From assembly GCA_937901125.1 (NCBI GenBank), contig CALCGT010000046.1, positions 1 to 14,506 of the forward strand: 14,506 bases of DNA, read 5' to 3'. Of this stretch, positions 6,509-13,253 are shown piece after piece. Under the pieces are notes generated by a model. It was not told the origin of the DNA and did not search any database. It saw only the letters and a program-made list of their open reading frames with translations. The DNA comes from an uncultured Clostridia bacterium (GTDB taxonomy: Bacteria; Bacillota; Clostridia; Lachnospirales; Anaerotignaceae). How positions within the stretch are numbered: position 1 is the stretch's first letter; every line of letters starts with the position of its first letter. Made by a program: the position numbers and the translations under genes.

Positions 6509-7393
6509 ATGGAACAACGTGTTGTTGATTTTACCGAATATTTACGGGAAGAAAAAAAATCATCAGAAAATACCGTTCTGTCCTATACCAGGGATTTGCG
6601 GGGGTTTTGTCGATTCATGAAGGAATCTGGTGTCTTGGATTCTGCAAAAGTGAACCGTACGAACGTGATGGCCTATGTCTATGAATTGCAGAAGCAGCAT
6701 AAGGCAGGGGCAACTGTGTCCAGAAATATTGCGTCCATTCGTTCTTTTTATCAGTTTTTACAGCGCAAGGGGGTTGTAACGGAAAACCCTGCGGCAGATC
6801 TGGAATTGCCAAAGGTGGAAAAGAAAGTACCGGAGATCCTTTCGCTGGAAAAGGTGGAGCTGCTGTTGGAACAGCCCAGTGGCGATGAGGATAAGGAGAT
6901 CCGCGATAAAGCCATGCTGGAGCTGCTCTATGCCACAGGCATCCGTGTGACGGAACTGATCTCCTTGAAGGTGGAGGATATCAACCTTTCTTTGGAATTT
7001 ATCCATTGCGGAAGCGATGCGAAAGGCCGTATCATCCCCATTGGTGCCCAAGCGAAATTTTCCCTGCGCAGATATATGGAAAAGGTGCGGGAACACATGG
7101 TTTCCAAGCCTGAAGAAGATATTCTGTTCGTCAATTGCAATGGCAGGCCTATGACGAGGCAGGGCTTTTGGAAGATCATTAAATCCTATGCCAAAAAGGC
7201 GGGCATCGAAGAGGAAATCACTCCCCATATGCTGCGTCATTCCTTTGCGGCGCATCTGATCGAAAATGGTGCAGACCTGCGTTCGGTACAGGAAATGTTG
7301 GGGCATTCCGATATTTCCACCACACAGATTTATACTAAACTGACGAATCAGAAATTGAAAAATGTATACGCGAAAACGCATCCCCGTGCTTGA
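6509..7393 (+). CDS. xerD: Tyrosine recombinase XerD
   Basis: Site-specific recombinase expected to resolve chromosome dimers at dif with XerC (or alone where only one Xer exists). The 294 residues match XerD. The N-terminal SAM-like core-binding domain spans about 1-90 and the catalytic domain about 105-290. The catalytic set is complete: R146 (YATGIRVTEL), K172 (DAKGR), H240 and R243 (HMLRHSFAAHL), H266 (LGHSDISTTQ) and the nucleophile Y275 (IYTKL). Start: ATG at 6509 behind GAAGGGGA; a strong promoter lies just upstream and a terminator starts right after the stop. The position beside nudF and spoIIM supports a chromosomal Xer and not an integrase of the adjacent island, although mobile elements often contain related proteins. 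Confidence 0.93.
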   Translation: MEQRVVDFTEYLREEKKSSENTVLSYTRDLRGFCRFMKESGVLDSAKVNRTNVMAYVYELQKQHKAGATVSRNIASIRSFYQFLQRKGVVTENPAADLELPKVEKKVPEILSLEKVELLLEQPSGDEDKEIRDKAMLELLYATGIRVTELISLKVEDINLSLEFIHCGSDAKGRIIPIGAQAKFSLRRYMEKVREHMVSKPEEDILFVNCNGRPMTRQGFWKIIKSYAKKAGIEEEITPHMLRHSFAAHLIENGADLRSVQEMLGHSDISTTQIYTKLTNQKLKNVYAKTHPRA

Positions 7394-7427
7394 GAAGAAA
7401 GTCGTCCATCAGGGCGGCTTCTTTTAT
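7394..7427 (+). terminator. Intrinsic terminator after xerD
   Basis: AAGAA-GTCGTCC pairs with GGGCGGC-TTCTT (two G-T wobbles, one bulged A) around a short loop, followed by TTTATT. It begins immediately after the xerD stop codon. Confidence 0.85.
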
Positions 7428-7493
7428 TCTACGGAGCGTTTGTTGTGCTTCGGGGCGAAATCGATTATGATAAGGAAGAAGGAGGCGAAAGCC

Positions 7494-7631
7494 ATGGATA
7501 TGATAAAAACAGGAGAACTGCTGAGCCGTTTGCGCAAAGAGCATGGCATGACCCAGAAGCAAGTGGCGGAAGTGCTGCAGATCAGCGACTGTACGGTCTC
7601 CAAATGGGAACGGGGAGTTTCCCATAGTTAA
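7494..7631 (+). pseudogene. Truncated Cro/C1-type helix-turn-helix gene
   Basis: The 45-residue product contains an almost complete Cro/C1 (XRE) helix-turn-helix: helix 1 LLSRLRKEHGM, helix 2 TQKQVAEVL, recognition helix SDCTVSKWERG at 31-41. It then ends at GVSHS and a stop. In relatives the phrase WERG is followed by about 20 more HTH residues (usually starting PD) and often a C-terminal domain, so the gene looks cut rather than naturally small. Start: ATG at 7494, eight bases after GGAGG (7481-7485); an earlier in-frame start is less well placed. From about 7625 the sequence changes to non-coding DNA leading into the minus-strand island, so this gene was probably broken by island insertion. 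A functional micro-HTH protein is a less likely alternative. Confidence 0.7.
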
Positions 7632-7680
7632 AGATACCACACCAGATATGACAACGCCCACGCTTATACACTGCTTATTT

Positions 7681-7724
7681 AAAAACAGGAACGCACCTCT
7701 TTTTTAAGAAATGCGTTCCCTTTT
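7681..7724 (-). terminator. Terminator of the defence operon
   Basis: GGAACGCA (7688-7695) and TGCGTTCC (7712-7719) form an eight-pair stem, with a possible inner TCTT/AAGA pairing. On the minus strand it is followed by GTTTTTAAAT and begins right at the HEPN stop codon. On the plus strand a T run also follows, so it may work both ways. Confidence 0.85.
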
Positions 7725-8405
7725 TCATAATTTGTATTGTTTGCCGTCATAGTACTGTTTCATTCCAATTAGCAGCCCGCGAAGAAACAAAACAGTTTCT
7801 TGCTTGATTTTAACAAGGTCTTCGATACTATAATCTCGTCCACATTCTGCAAAAGAAAGCGTGCCATGAGCAAGATCATTTCGTCGGTCTTTGACAGTTT
7901 CTAAAACAACGCCGCCTCGGCTACCAGCTTCGGGGGTGAAACATATCCCATGATCGTGGCATACATTACGGATTTGTTGCGCGTCAAGATTTCCACTTAT
8001 AGCGGTTGCCTTTCTATCAAGTTCAATTATTTCTCCAGTTAAAATGGAATTAACAATTTCTATAGCTTTGTCTTTATAGGAGTTATAATGAGCTTGTTGA
8101 TCATATACTTGCCTAAATTTGTATGCAAACCAAATGTCTTTTATTTCTTTTCTAACGCCAGAATATGTAAGCCCCTCTTGTTTTAACTTGTCGTATATCT
8201 CTAGTATTCCCCCCATCACAGTTGATTCGACCAAATTGTAAACCATAAGCAAAGTATTCGCTTTGAGAATCTTAATAAATTCGCTATCAAAATAATGCGA
8301 AGTACCTAAATGCTCGGTATTCCCCTGATCTAATTCTTTTAGAGCCTCAAAATACAAATCTATTTCTTGAACACGCTCGTCAAACATATCGAAAATTGCC
8401 TGCAT
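7725..8405 (-). CDS. HEPN-domain protein, MAE_28990/MAE_18760-like putative RNase
   Basis: The 226-residue protein is mostly alpha-helical and ends in a HEPN motif, RNDLAH at 175-180 (R175, H180; the RX4H signature). HEPN domains with this motif are usually metal-independent RNases in toxin and antiviral systems. The layout (long helical N-terminus, motif near residue 175, terminal helix ELxLFLRGL-like) resembles the MAE_28990 family, known to sit beside DUF262 genes. The start ATG overlaps the DUF262 stop as TAATG, so the two are translationally coupled and probably act together. It is last in the operon, ahead of a strong terminator. The RNase role is inferred; the family name is from memory of its features and context. 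Confidence 0.75.
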   Translation of the reverse strand: MQAIFDMFDERVQEIDLYFEALKELDQGNTEHLGTSHYFDSEFIKILKANTLLMVYNLVESTVMGGILEIYDKLKQEGLTYSGVRKEIKDIWFAYKFRQVYDQQAHYNSYKDKAIEIVNSILTGEIIELDRKATAISGNLDAQQIRNVCHDHGICFTPEAGSRGGVVLETVKDRRNDLAHGTLSFAECGRDYSIEDLVKIKQETVLFLRGLLIGMKQYYDGKQYKL

Positions 8406-9451
8406 TATACAGCCCCCCTAAGAAGCTGCTCTTTTACATACAGTATTCTTCCACTAACTCTAGCCGGAGAGTTACTGGCATGTGTTGTTGTATGGCGCTT
8501 AAAATCATCCGAATTCAGCCAATCCATTGATACTGGAACTAAATCTGGCTTTTCACGTAAGGCTAATGCGACGCCGACGGAAATAGCTTCAAAACGTACT
8601 CGTGGCGTTGATTTAGCACGTTCGCTTTTTGCAAAACCATAGGGGAAATATGTCTTGACAAATTGTAACATTTTGTCAAATTCCGTTTTCATTGCCGCTT
8701 TGTCAAAAGAAGATTTAGTATTTTCGATATAGTCATCCAAAAAGCTATCAACGCGATGCGTAAATTCCTGGTAATGATCCAAAAAAGCGAAGAACCTGAT
8801 TACTAATTCAAGTTGCTCGTATCGTTTTTCCATCGTTTCACTTATTGGGCATACATCTTTAAATACATCATCTTTTGTGCATTCCATTAGGAAATCCATG
8901 AATGGACCTCTAAAGCTACCGCGACGAATTTCGCTGGGATTTGCTTCACGTCCGGTAGTATTAATTCTATTAAATATTTCTTGCCGTATTTCAAGCGTGG
9001 TATCGTCAGACAAAACTATAATGCGCATATTGGTCTTATCAAATTTTTTGCGAAAGTAGGCAGGAATGTCGTTGTATGAGAAGCCATTAAGGGAGGTTAA
9101 TTTCTTTAAATCCGAAAGAATCAGGTCGCCTGACATAAATTCTTCCATTGCTTGAGTTCTTTGCGCACCATCTATAATTTCACATCGCCCATCCTCGGTA
9201 TCAGAGAAAAACATAAGGGGAATAGGCAGCCCCAAAAGAATAGATTCAACGAACCGATTTTTATCCGCATTATTCCAAATATACTGCCTTTGATATTCGT
9301 CGGGAATATAAAATTCATTTTCTCTAAACTGCTGAATAAGGAAATCAATCGAATAATCTCTGGTATTATAGTCAATTTCCTTTCTTAAAGCACGAATTTG
9401 TTCTTCAGCGGTTGCTTTTTGTTCCTCGCTAATAATATTTTTAGCCGCCAT
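8405..9451 (-). CDS. DUF262 (GmrS/ParB-like) protein
   Basis: The 348 residues show the DUF262 signatures in order: YQRQYIWN (53-60), the DGxQR motif in IIDGAQRTQAMEEF (92-105), and FNRINTTGREANPSEIR (160-176). This domain, found in the GmrS part of the modification-dependent GmrSD restriction enzyme, has a ParB-like fold that binds nucleotides and DNA. No C-terminal DUF1524 HNH nuclease is present (residues 180-348 are helical without an HNH motif), so nuclease activity may come from the HEPN partner. Both ends are coupled by TAATG: its start overlaps the stop of methyltransferase 2 and its stop overlaps the HEPN start. A role as the sensor or nucleotide-dependent switch of an effector pair is inference. 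Confidence 0.85.
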   Translation of the reverse strand: MAAKNIISEEQKATAEEQIRALRKEIDYNTRDYSIDFLIQQFRENEFYIPDEYQRQYIWNNADKNRFVESILLGLPIPLMFFSDTEDGRCEIIDGAQRTQAMEEFMSGDLILSDLKKLTSLNGFSYNDIPAYFRKKFDKTNMRIIVLSDDTTLEIRQEIFNRINTTGREANPSEIRRGSFRGPFMDFLMECTKDDVFKDVCPISETMEKRYEQLELVIRFFAFLDHYQEFTHRVDSFLDDYIENTKSSFDKAAMKTEFDKMLQFVKTYFPYGFAKSERAKSTPRVRFEAISVGVALALREKPDLVPVSMDWLNSDDFKRHTTTHASNSPARVSGRILYVKEQLLRGAV

Positions 9452-10500
9452 TATTCTACCCCCATGTTTTCTAAATGCTGTAAAATACTAACGCCAATTG
9501 CACGCCCCAATTCGACAGGGACTGCGTTTCCGATATGCACACCTATGCTGCGGTTGGTTTCTTGATGATCCGGGTCAATAAATTGATAATCCGGCGGAAA
9601 AGATTGCAGCAATGCCCCTTCTCGCATGGACAAGGCTCTATTTTGTTCTGGATGTCCAAAGCGTCCATTTCCATATCCATAATATTGAGTAGTAATCGTA
9701 GGAGAAGGTTTATCCCATTCCATTCGCCCATAAACGGCACGATAACCCTTGCCAGATTCTCGCTGATGGCAAGGTAGTTTTAAGTCGTCGTCCCAATCAT
9801 GCCAAGAGCCGCCAGGAATAGATTGACGTATACGACGTCTATTCATTTCTGACAATCTACTTGCGCGATGGAGCGGATCGTTCGGATCAACGGCGCCATC
9901 CTCAATCATAGGAAGATTCCCAATTGCCTCTCTTACCGTTCGATAATGCGCTTCATCATATAACGGTGGGATTAGTTCAATGTCACCCAGCCTAGACGCG
10001 AGTAAAACTAATCGCTTTCTACATTGCGGCACACCATATTCAGCGCAATTAACAACTCGCCAGTTGCAATGATAGCCAAGCGCTTCCAATCGATCCATAA
10101 AATCTCGGAATACTTGCTCATGGCTAAGTTGCGGAACATTTTCCATTGAAACAACTTCAGGGAGGACTTCTTCAACTAAATTTGCAAAATAGTATAACAA
10201 ACGCCATTTATCATCCTTTTTTCCATGCTTGTTGTATCTTAGAGAATATGTGGAAAAAGGTTGACAAGGGGCACATCCCACAAGAACTTTAATTGTATTG
10301 TTCGGATAATAACCTCTTAATTCTTCGCCCGTAAGTTGTGTAACATCCCGCAATATAAATCTTGAATTGTTATTATGCTCATATGCAAATCGGCAAGAAT
10401 TTTCTATATCAAATCCGGCAATTACAGGCAAGCCTGCCAATTGCAAACCGTGAGTCAACCCACCCACACCACAAAATAAGTCTACCGCTGTAACCGGCAT
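9451..10500 (-). CDS. DNA (cytosine-5) methyltransferase 2
   Basis: C5-cytosine DNA methyltransferase, 349 residues from the chosen start. Motif I DLFCGVGG (7-14), motif IV GCAPCQPFS (75-83) with catalytic C79, motif VI ENV (120-122), motif VIII QCRKRL (159-164) and motif X GNAVP (324-328) are all intact. The target-recognition region lies between motifs VIII and X (about 175-300); sequence specificity cannot be read by eye. An in-frame TTG at 10524 is open, but AAGGAGGA lies inside that extension, nine bases before the ATG at 10500, so 10500 is the start. The vsr stop is one base upstream, and the end overlaps DUF262 as TAATG. Position next to vsr recalls Dcm-Vsr pairs; position before DUF262-HEPN suggests it marks host DNA for that module. 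Confidence 0.9.
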   Translation of the reverse strand: MPVTAVDLFCGVGGLTHGLQLAGLPVIAGFDIENSCRFAYEHNNNSRFILRDVTQLTGEELRGYYPNNTIKVLVGCAPCQPFSTYSLRYNKHGKKDDKWRLLYYFANLVEEVLPEVVSMENVPQLSHEQVFRDFMDRLEALGYHCNWRVVNCAEYGVPQCRKRLVLLASRLGDIELIPPLYDEAHYRTVREAIGNLPMIEDGAVDPNDPLHRASRLSEMNRRRIRQSIPGGSWHDWDDDLKLPCHQRESGKGYRAVYGRMEWDKPSPTITTQYYGYGNGRFGHPEQNRALSMREGALLQSFPPDYQFIDPDHQETNRSIGVHIGNAVPVELGRAIGVSILQHLENMGVE

Positions 10501-10501
10501 G

Positions 10502-10945
10502 CTACGATTCCTCCTTGGATACAAGCGTTCTCTTACTACTCAGTGAGGCAGAAAGCCTTTGCATCAAGTCCGCTTCATTCTTTTTCTTTAACTCGCACTC
10601 CCAAATTCTCAGAACTGTCCATCCTCTATTTTCGAACATAGCAGTTACTGCTCTATCGTGCTTCATGTTACGCTCTCGTTTGTTCTGCCAATATTCTTGA
10701 TTGCTCGCTGGTCGTGTATTTCGACAATCATGACCATGCCAAAAGCAACCGTCTACGAATACTGCAACTTTATCTTTTAGAAACACAAAATCGGGATGTC
10801 CTTTGACCGGATAATTGCGTTTCCAACCAGTTATACCATTCTTCTTAAATACCTCGATTAACCGAAGCTCTGTTGATTTGTTCTTTTTTGATTTAACTTT
10901 TCGCATGATTTCAGAGCGTTTTTCATTATCAAAAATATCCGCCAT
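10502..10945 (-). CDS. vsr: Very short patch repair endonuclease Vsr
   Basis: Strand-specific mismatch endonuclease that nicks next to T in T:G pairs created by deamination of 5-methylcytosine. The 147 residues match the family (E. coli 156). Visible: RSEIMRKVKSKKNKSTELRL near the N-terminus, the catalytic Asp in HPDFVF (D52, matching E. coli D51), and FVDGCFWHGHDC (63-74) with the zinc ligands C67, H72 and C74, the fourth probably being C117 in WECEL. EYWQNKRERNMKHD (84-97) is also typical. It starts six bases after the DUF4928 stop and ends one base before methyltransferase 2, so it is embedded in the operon. Which methyltransferase it serves is open; adjacency favours number 2. Confidence 0.93.
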   Translation of the reverse strand: MADIFDNEKRSEIMRKVKSKKNKSTELRLIEVFKKNGITGWKRNYPVKGHPDFVFLKDKVAVFVDGCFWHGHDCRNTRPASNQEYWQNKRERNMKHDRAVTAMFENRGWTVLRIWECELKKKNEADLMQRLSASLSSKRTLVSKEES

Positions 10946-10951
10946 GATAAA

Positions 10952-11887
10952 TCATCTCGCCTCAAACTCAATACGAAGACTCGGATCAGTTTCAGCCTCA
11001 AGAACAATTTTATTATAACGACCAATAATATCTGAAAGCGTTGAATTTCTCTTGCTTTCATCAAAAAGACTATGCTCGTATACATTAGATGAAAGGAATT
11101 GCTGAATATCCCAAACCTCAACACGCCCGGCAAGGCCCGCATCTTCCGCAAGATTTAATGCCGTATGTACGCGCTCAAAAATTGTAATGATGACAGGATG
11201 GCATCCGCCGCGCAAGTTCGCCTTGCATTTTTCAATCAGCAAAGCGCCAGGCATTGTTGTACAATGGATAATCGCGTTGTTTATAACAAAATCGCCGCTT
11301 CGTTCAGTCGGTGCGTCCGCAACAGAAGCGCCATGAATCTCAAATGCATTTTCAGGCATAATAAGACATAATTTTGCGGCTACTAAGTGCTGCAAAACCG
11401 TTCCCAAATACTGCGTTCCCGGATTTTGTTTCTGACGTTTCTTAGCCTGTTCAAATAGTTCGTCTAAGTTTGCTCCAATAGTTTTGGAAGTATCGGCGGT
11501 CAAAACAAACGGCTGATTTCTAAAATATTCTCTAACTTGTTCCGCCCAAAATTCTTCCACGATTGAAAAATCAACAGTTTCTTCTTCGTTCCATGCGTTG
11601 AGAAAATCAACGTACTTTATCATTAACCCCATACTTCCGCGACTGGTGCGCCCACCTTCTGCGGATAATTGTTGAGTAATGCCATGCTCTTTTAATATTT
11701 TTTTGAGATTACCGCCGCCAAGTCCAGCGACCTGTCCCTTGCTGCTTGTTTGAAAATCGTCTGGATTTAAGGGAAAATCCTTGTTCTGAACAAGTCGGGT
11801 AAATTGAACTACTAACGACAGCGGCCCTTTCGTATAGATATTATTTTCTTCTTGAAATATCTTTAATCTTTCTTGTGTACTAATCAT
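10952..11887 (-). CDS. Putative type II restriction endonuclease, DUF4928 family
   Basis: This 311-residue protein resembles the DUF4928 family, which sits beside C5 methyltransferases and is regarded as a restriction endonuclease. Recognisable parts are the N-terminal TKGPLSLVVQFTR and FPLNPDDF, then QVAGLGGGNLKKILKEHGI (52-70) and EGGRTSRGSMG (77-87). A possible nuclease core is SGDFVINNAIIHCTT followed by ALLIEKCKANL (about 205-235), but no textbook PD-(D/E)XK triad can be assigned by eye. Start: ATG at 11887, nine bases after GGAGG; an in-frame TTG at 11905 is rejected because that ribosome binding site lies inside it. The ATG overlaps the methyltransferase 1 stop as ATGATTAG, typical of a modification gene followed by its restriction partner. 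The nuclease role rests on family and context. Confidence 0.75.
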   Translation of the reverse strand: MISTQERLKIFQEENNIYTKGPLSLVVQFTRLVQNKDFPLNPDDFQTSSKGQVAGLGGGNLKKILKEHGITQQLSAEGGRTSRGSMGLMIKYVDFLNAWNEEETVDFSIVEEFWAEQVREYFRNQPFVLTADTSKTIGANLDELFEQAKKRQKQNPGTQYLGTVLQHLVAAKLCLIMPENAFEIHGASVADAPTERSGDFVINNAIIHCTTMPGALLIEKCKANLRGGCHPVIITIFERVHTALNLAEDAGLAGRVEVWDIQQFLSSNVYEHSLFDESKRNSTLSDIIGRYNKIVLEAETDPSLRIEFEAR

Positions 11888-12983
11888 CGTATACGGCCTC
11901 CGCAAGTTTTGTTAAAAATTTTTCTCCTATGAATTGAGCTACCGGCATTGCGACAGCATCTCCCATCGCTTTATAACCATCGTTGTAACTGCCGGGGAGA
12001 ACAAAACTATCCGGCGCTCCCATCAATCGAGCGGCTTCACGAACAGTTAATAGGCGAGCATGAATTTCATCATTTTTTTTCACAACTAAATACTGTTTGC
12101 TACTTCCGCCTTCCGGCGTTCGTAAACAACCGGCAATACCATCAAAGCGCAATTCTAGCTGCTGCTCTCCATGACGTGTTCGGCGATAGCCCGTAGCATA
12201 AACCGTGTCATGCTCATTTAGCTTGATCTGATGTCGTTCTGGAACAAGCGGTAGGACAGTATCCTTATCAAATTTTGCTTCTTCTTCAATAATATCTTTT
12301 AATGTGCTGTGGCGGCGCGGAGGTTTCTCCGCTTGCCACCAAATCCATCCGGGTAAAGACCGACCTAAATCAGAGGCGGCTTTATTATGCAGCCAGCAAG
12401 GGGCATCTCCGGTCAGATACGCCGGGATTTCATATCCATGTCGCACAGCAATAACAAAAACCCTCGGTCTTGACTGCGGAACAAAGTGGGAAGCATTTAA
12501 AACGATAGCTCCACAGTCGTAACCGCGCTCCACAAGCGCCATATGAAGAACCCGATAATTATCGCCGCCATTTGTGGAAAGCAAGCCGGTTACATTCTCC
12601 AAAGCCAATATTCGTGGTTTTTCTTCCATTTCATCCAACACGCGCAGCCATTCCCACACCAATCCGCTTCTGGATGCGTGAATACCACCTAAAGAACCAG
12701 CCAAAGACAAATCCTGACACGGAAAACTGGCCCAAGATAAATGAGCAAAAGGTAAATCCCTACCATTCACATCTTTTATGTCGCCAAGTTCAAAATGTTC
12801 GCAACCAAAATTAGCTTCATATACAGCCGCTTTCTGTTCCCTAATGTCGTTAGCCCAAATTGGCGCAAACATACCTTTTAAGCCGTAGGCGACTAAACCG
12901 CTTCCGGCAAAGAACTCATGCATTGTCCAAGGCGCGGAGGACAAGTCAATATTTTGTTTTTTATACAGAGTGCGTTGCTGCAA
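11880..12983 (-). CDS. DNA (cytosine-5) methyltransferase 1
   Basis: C5-cytosine methyltransferase, 367 residues from the preferred start. Motif I FFAGSG (24-29), motif IV SFPCQDLS (86-93) with catalytic C89, motif VI ENV (129-131), motif VIII QSRPRVF (170-176) and motif X GDAVAMPV (341-348) are present; the target-recognition region is about 185-320. The start is ambiguous. A TTG at 12983 has GGAGG eight bases upstream and overlaps the HTH gene by 23 bases. An ATG at 13040 would add 19 residues, but has no clear ribosome binding site and a longer overlap. Motif I begins soon after either start. The stop overlaps the DUF4928 start. With DUF4928 it forms a standard modification-restriction pair. 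It is clearly diverged from methyltransferase 2, so the two are not a recent duplication. Confidence 0.9.
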   Translation of the reverse strand: MQQRTLYKKQNIDLSSAPWTMHEFFAGSGLVAYGLKGMFAPIWANDIREQKAAVYEANFGCEHFELGDIKDVNGRDLPFAHLSWASFPCQDLSLAGSLGGIHASRSGLVWEWLRVLDEMEEKPRILALENVTGLLSTNGGDNYRVLHMALVERGYDCGAIVLNASHFVPQSRPRVFVIAVRHGYEIPAYLTGDAPCWLHNKAASDLGRSLPGWIWWQAEKPPRRHSTLKDIIEEEAKFDKDTVLPLVPERHQIKLNEHDTVYATGYRRTRHGEQQLELRFDGIAGCLRTPEGGSSKQYLVVKKNDEIHARLLTVREAARLMGAPDSFVLPGSYNDGYKAMGDAVAMPVAQFIGEKFLTKLAEAVYDD

Positions 12984-13173
12984 ACTTTTTTCCTCCCGTC
13001 TTATTTGAAGTTCGTTTGGTATTGGTCGGTTTTTGAGCATTCTCAGGAATAATCCAAATCCGGCTCATACGCATAGCACCAACAATTCTGTTTTCTTTAC
13101 AAAGAATTTGAACTTGACGCGGCGTTACGCCCCATTTTTCAGCAGCTTCCTGAACTGTTATATACCCATTCAC
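12961..13173 (-). CDS. Small MerR/excisionase-like helix-turn-helix regulator
   Basis: A 70-residue DNA-binding protein. The pattern YITVQEAAEKWGVTPRQVQ (4-22), then ILCKENRIVGAMRMSRIWIIP (23-43), is the winged HTH of the MerR/excisionase-like (HTH_17) group, including the hydrophobic strand before the proline. A lysine-rich tail (about 47-65) follows. Start: GTG at 13173, about six to eight bases after GAGGTG; an upstream extension to 13257 would run through the promoter and is rejected. It is the first gene of the defence operon and its 3' end overlaps methyltransferase 1, so it may regulate the operon from the dyads in its promoter, in the manner of a restriction-modification controller protein. 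That role is inference; it is not of the usual Cro-like C-protein family. Confidence 0.8.
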   Translation of the reverse strand: MNGYITVQEAAEKWGVTPRQVQILCKENRIVGAMRMSRIWIIPENAQKPTNTKRTSNKTGGKKFAATHSV

Positions 13174-13212
13174 TTGCGACACCTCGAACCTGTATTTTAA
13201 ATTTTGAAAACT

Positions 13213-13238
13213 AATATAATTATATTCGTTTAAGCGAA
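13213..13238. repeat. Two dyad sequences overlapping the defence-operon promoter
   Basis: A perfect 14-base palindrome, AATATAATTATATT, lies at 13213-13226 and covers the -10 box. A second, imperfect dyad, TTCG-N6-CGAA (12 of 14 symmetric), lies at 13225-13238 in the promoter spacer. Their placement suits operators. The A+T-rich sequence raises the odds of chance symmetry. Confidence 0.5.
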
Positions 13239-13247
13239 ATAAAGCAA
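13219..13247 (-). promoter_or_regulatory. Promoter of the defence operon
   Basis: On the minus strand, TTGCTT (13242-13247) and a perfect TATAAT (13219-13224) are 17 bases apart. The predicted start is about 40 bases before the GTG of the HTH gene. The -35 box begins within ten bases of the stop codon of the upstream DUF6076-like gene, with no terminator between. Confidence 0.8.
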
Positions 13248-13253
13248 GGGATT

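Noticed and set aside
6509..7393. XerD as the integrase of the island
   Set aside because: It lies upstream of the junction, in a conserved nudF-spoIIM-xerD order, with its own promoter and terminator and opposite orientation to the island. It fits a chromosomal Xer recombinase.
7605..7624. TGGGAA ... TTCCCA inverted repeat across the cut HTH gene
   Set aside because: Most of it is codons for the conserved SKWERG motif, so the symmetry is probably coincidental and not an attachment core, although it is close to the junction.
10501..10524. Eight-residue N-terminal extension of methyltransferase 2 from a TTG
   Set aside because: The strong ribosome binding site AAGGAGGA lies within the extension and serves the ATG at 10500.
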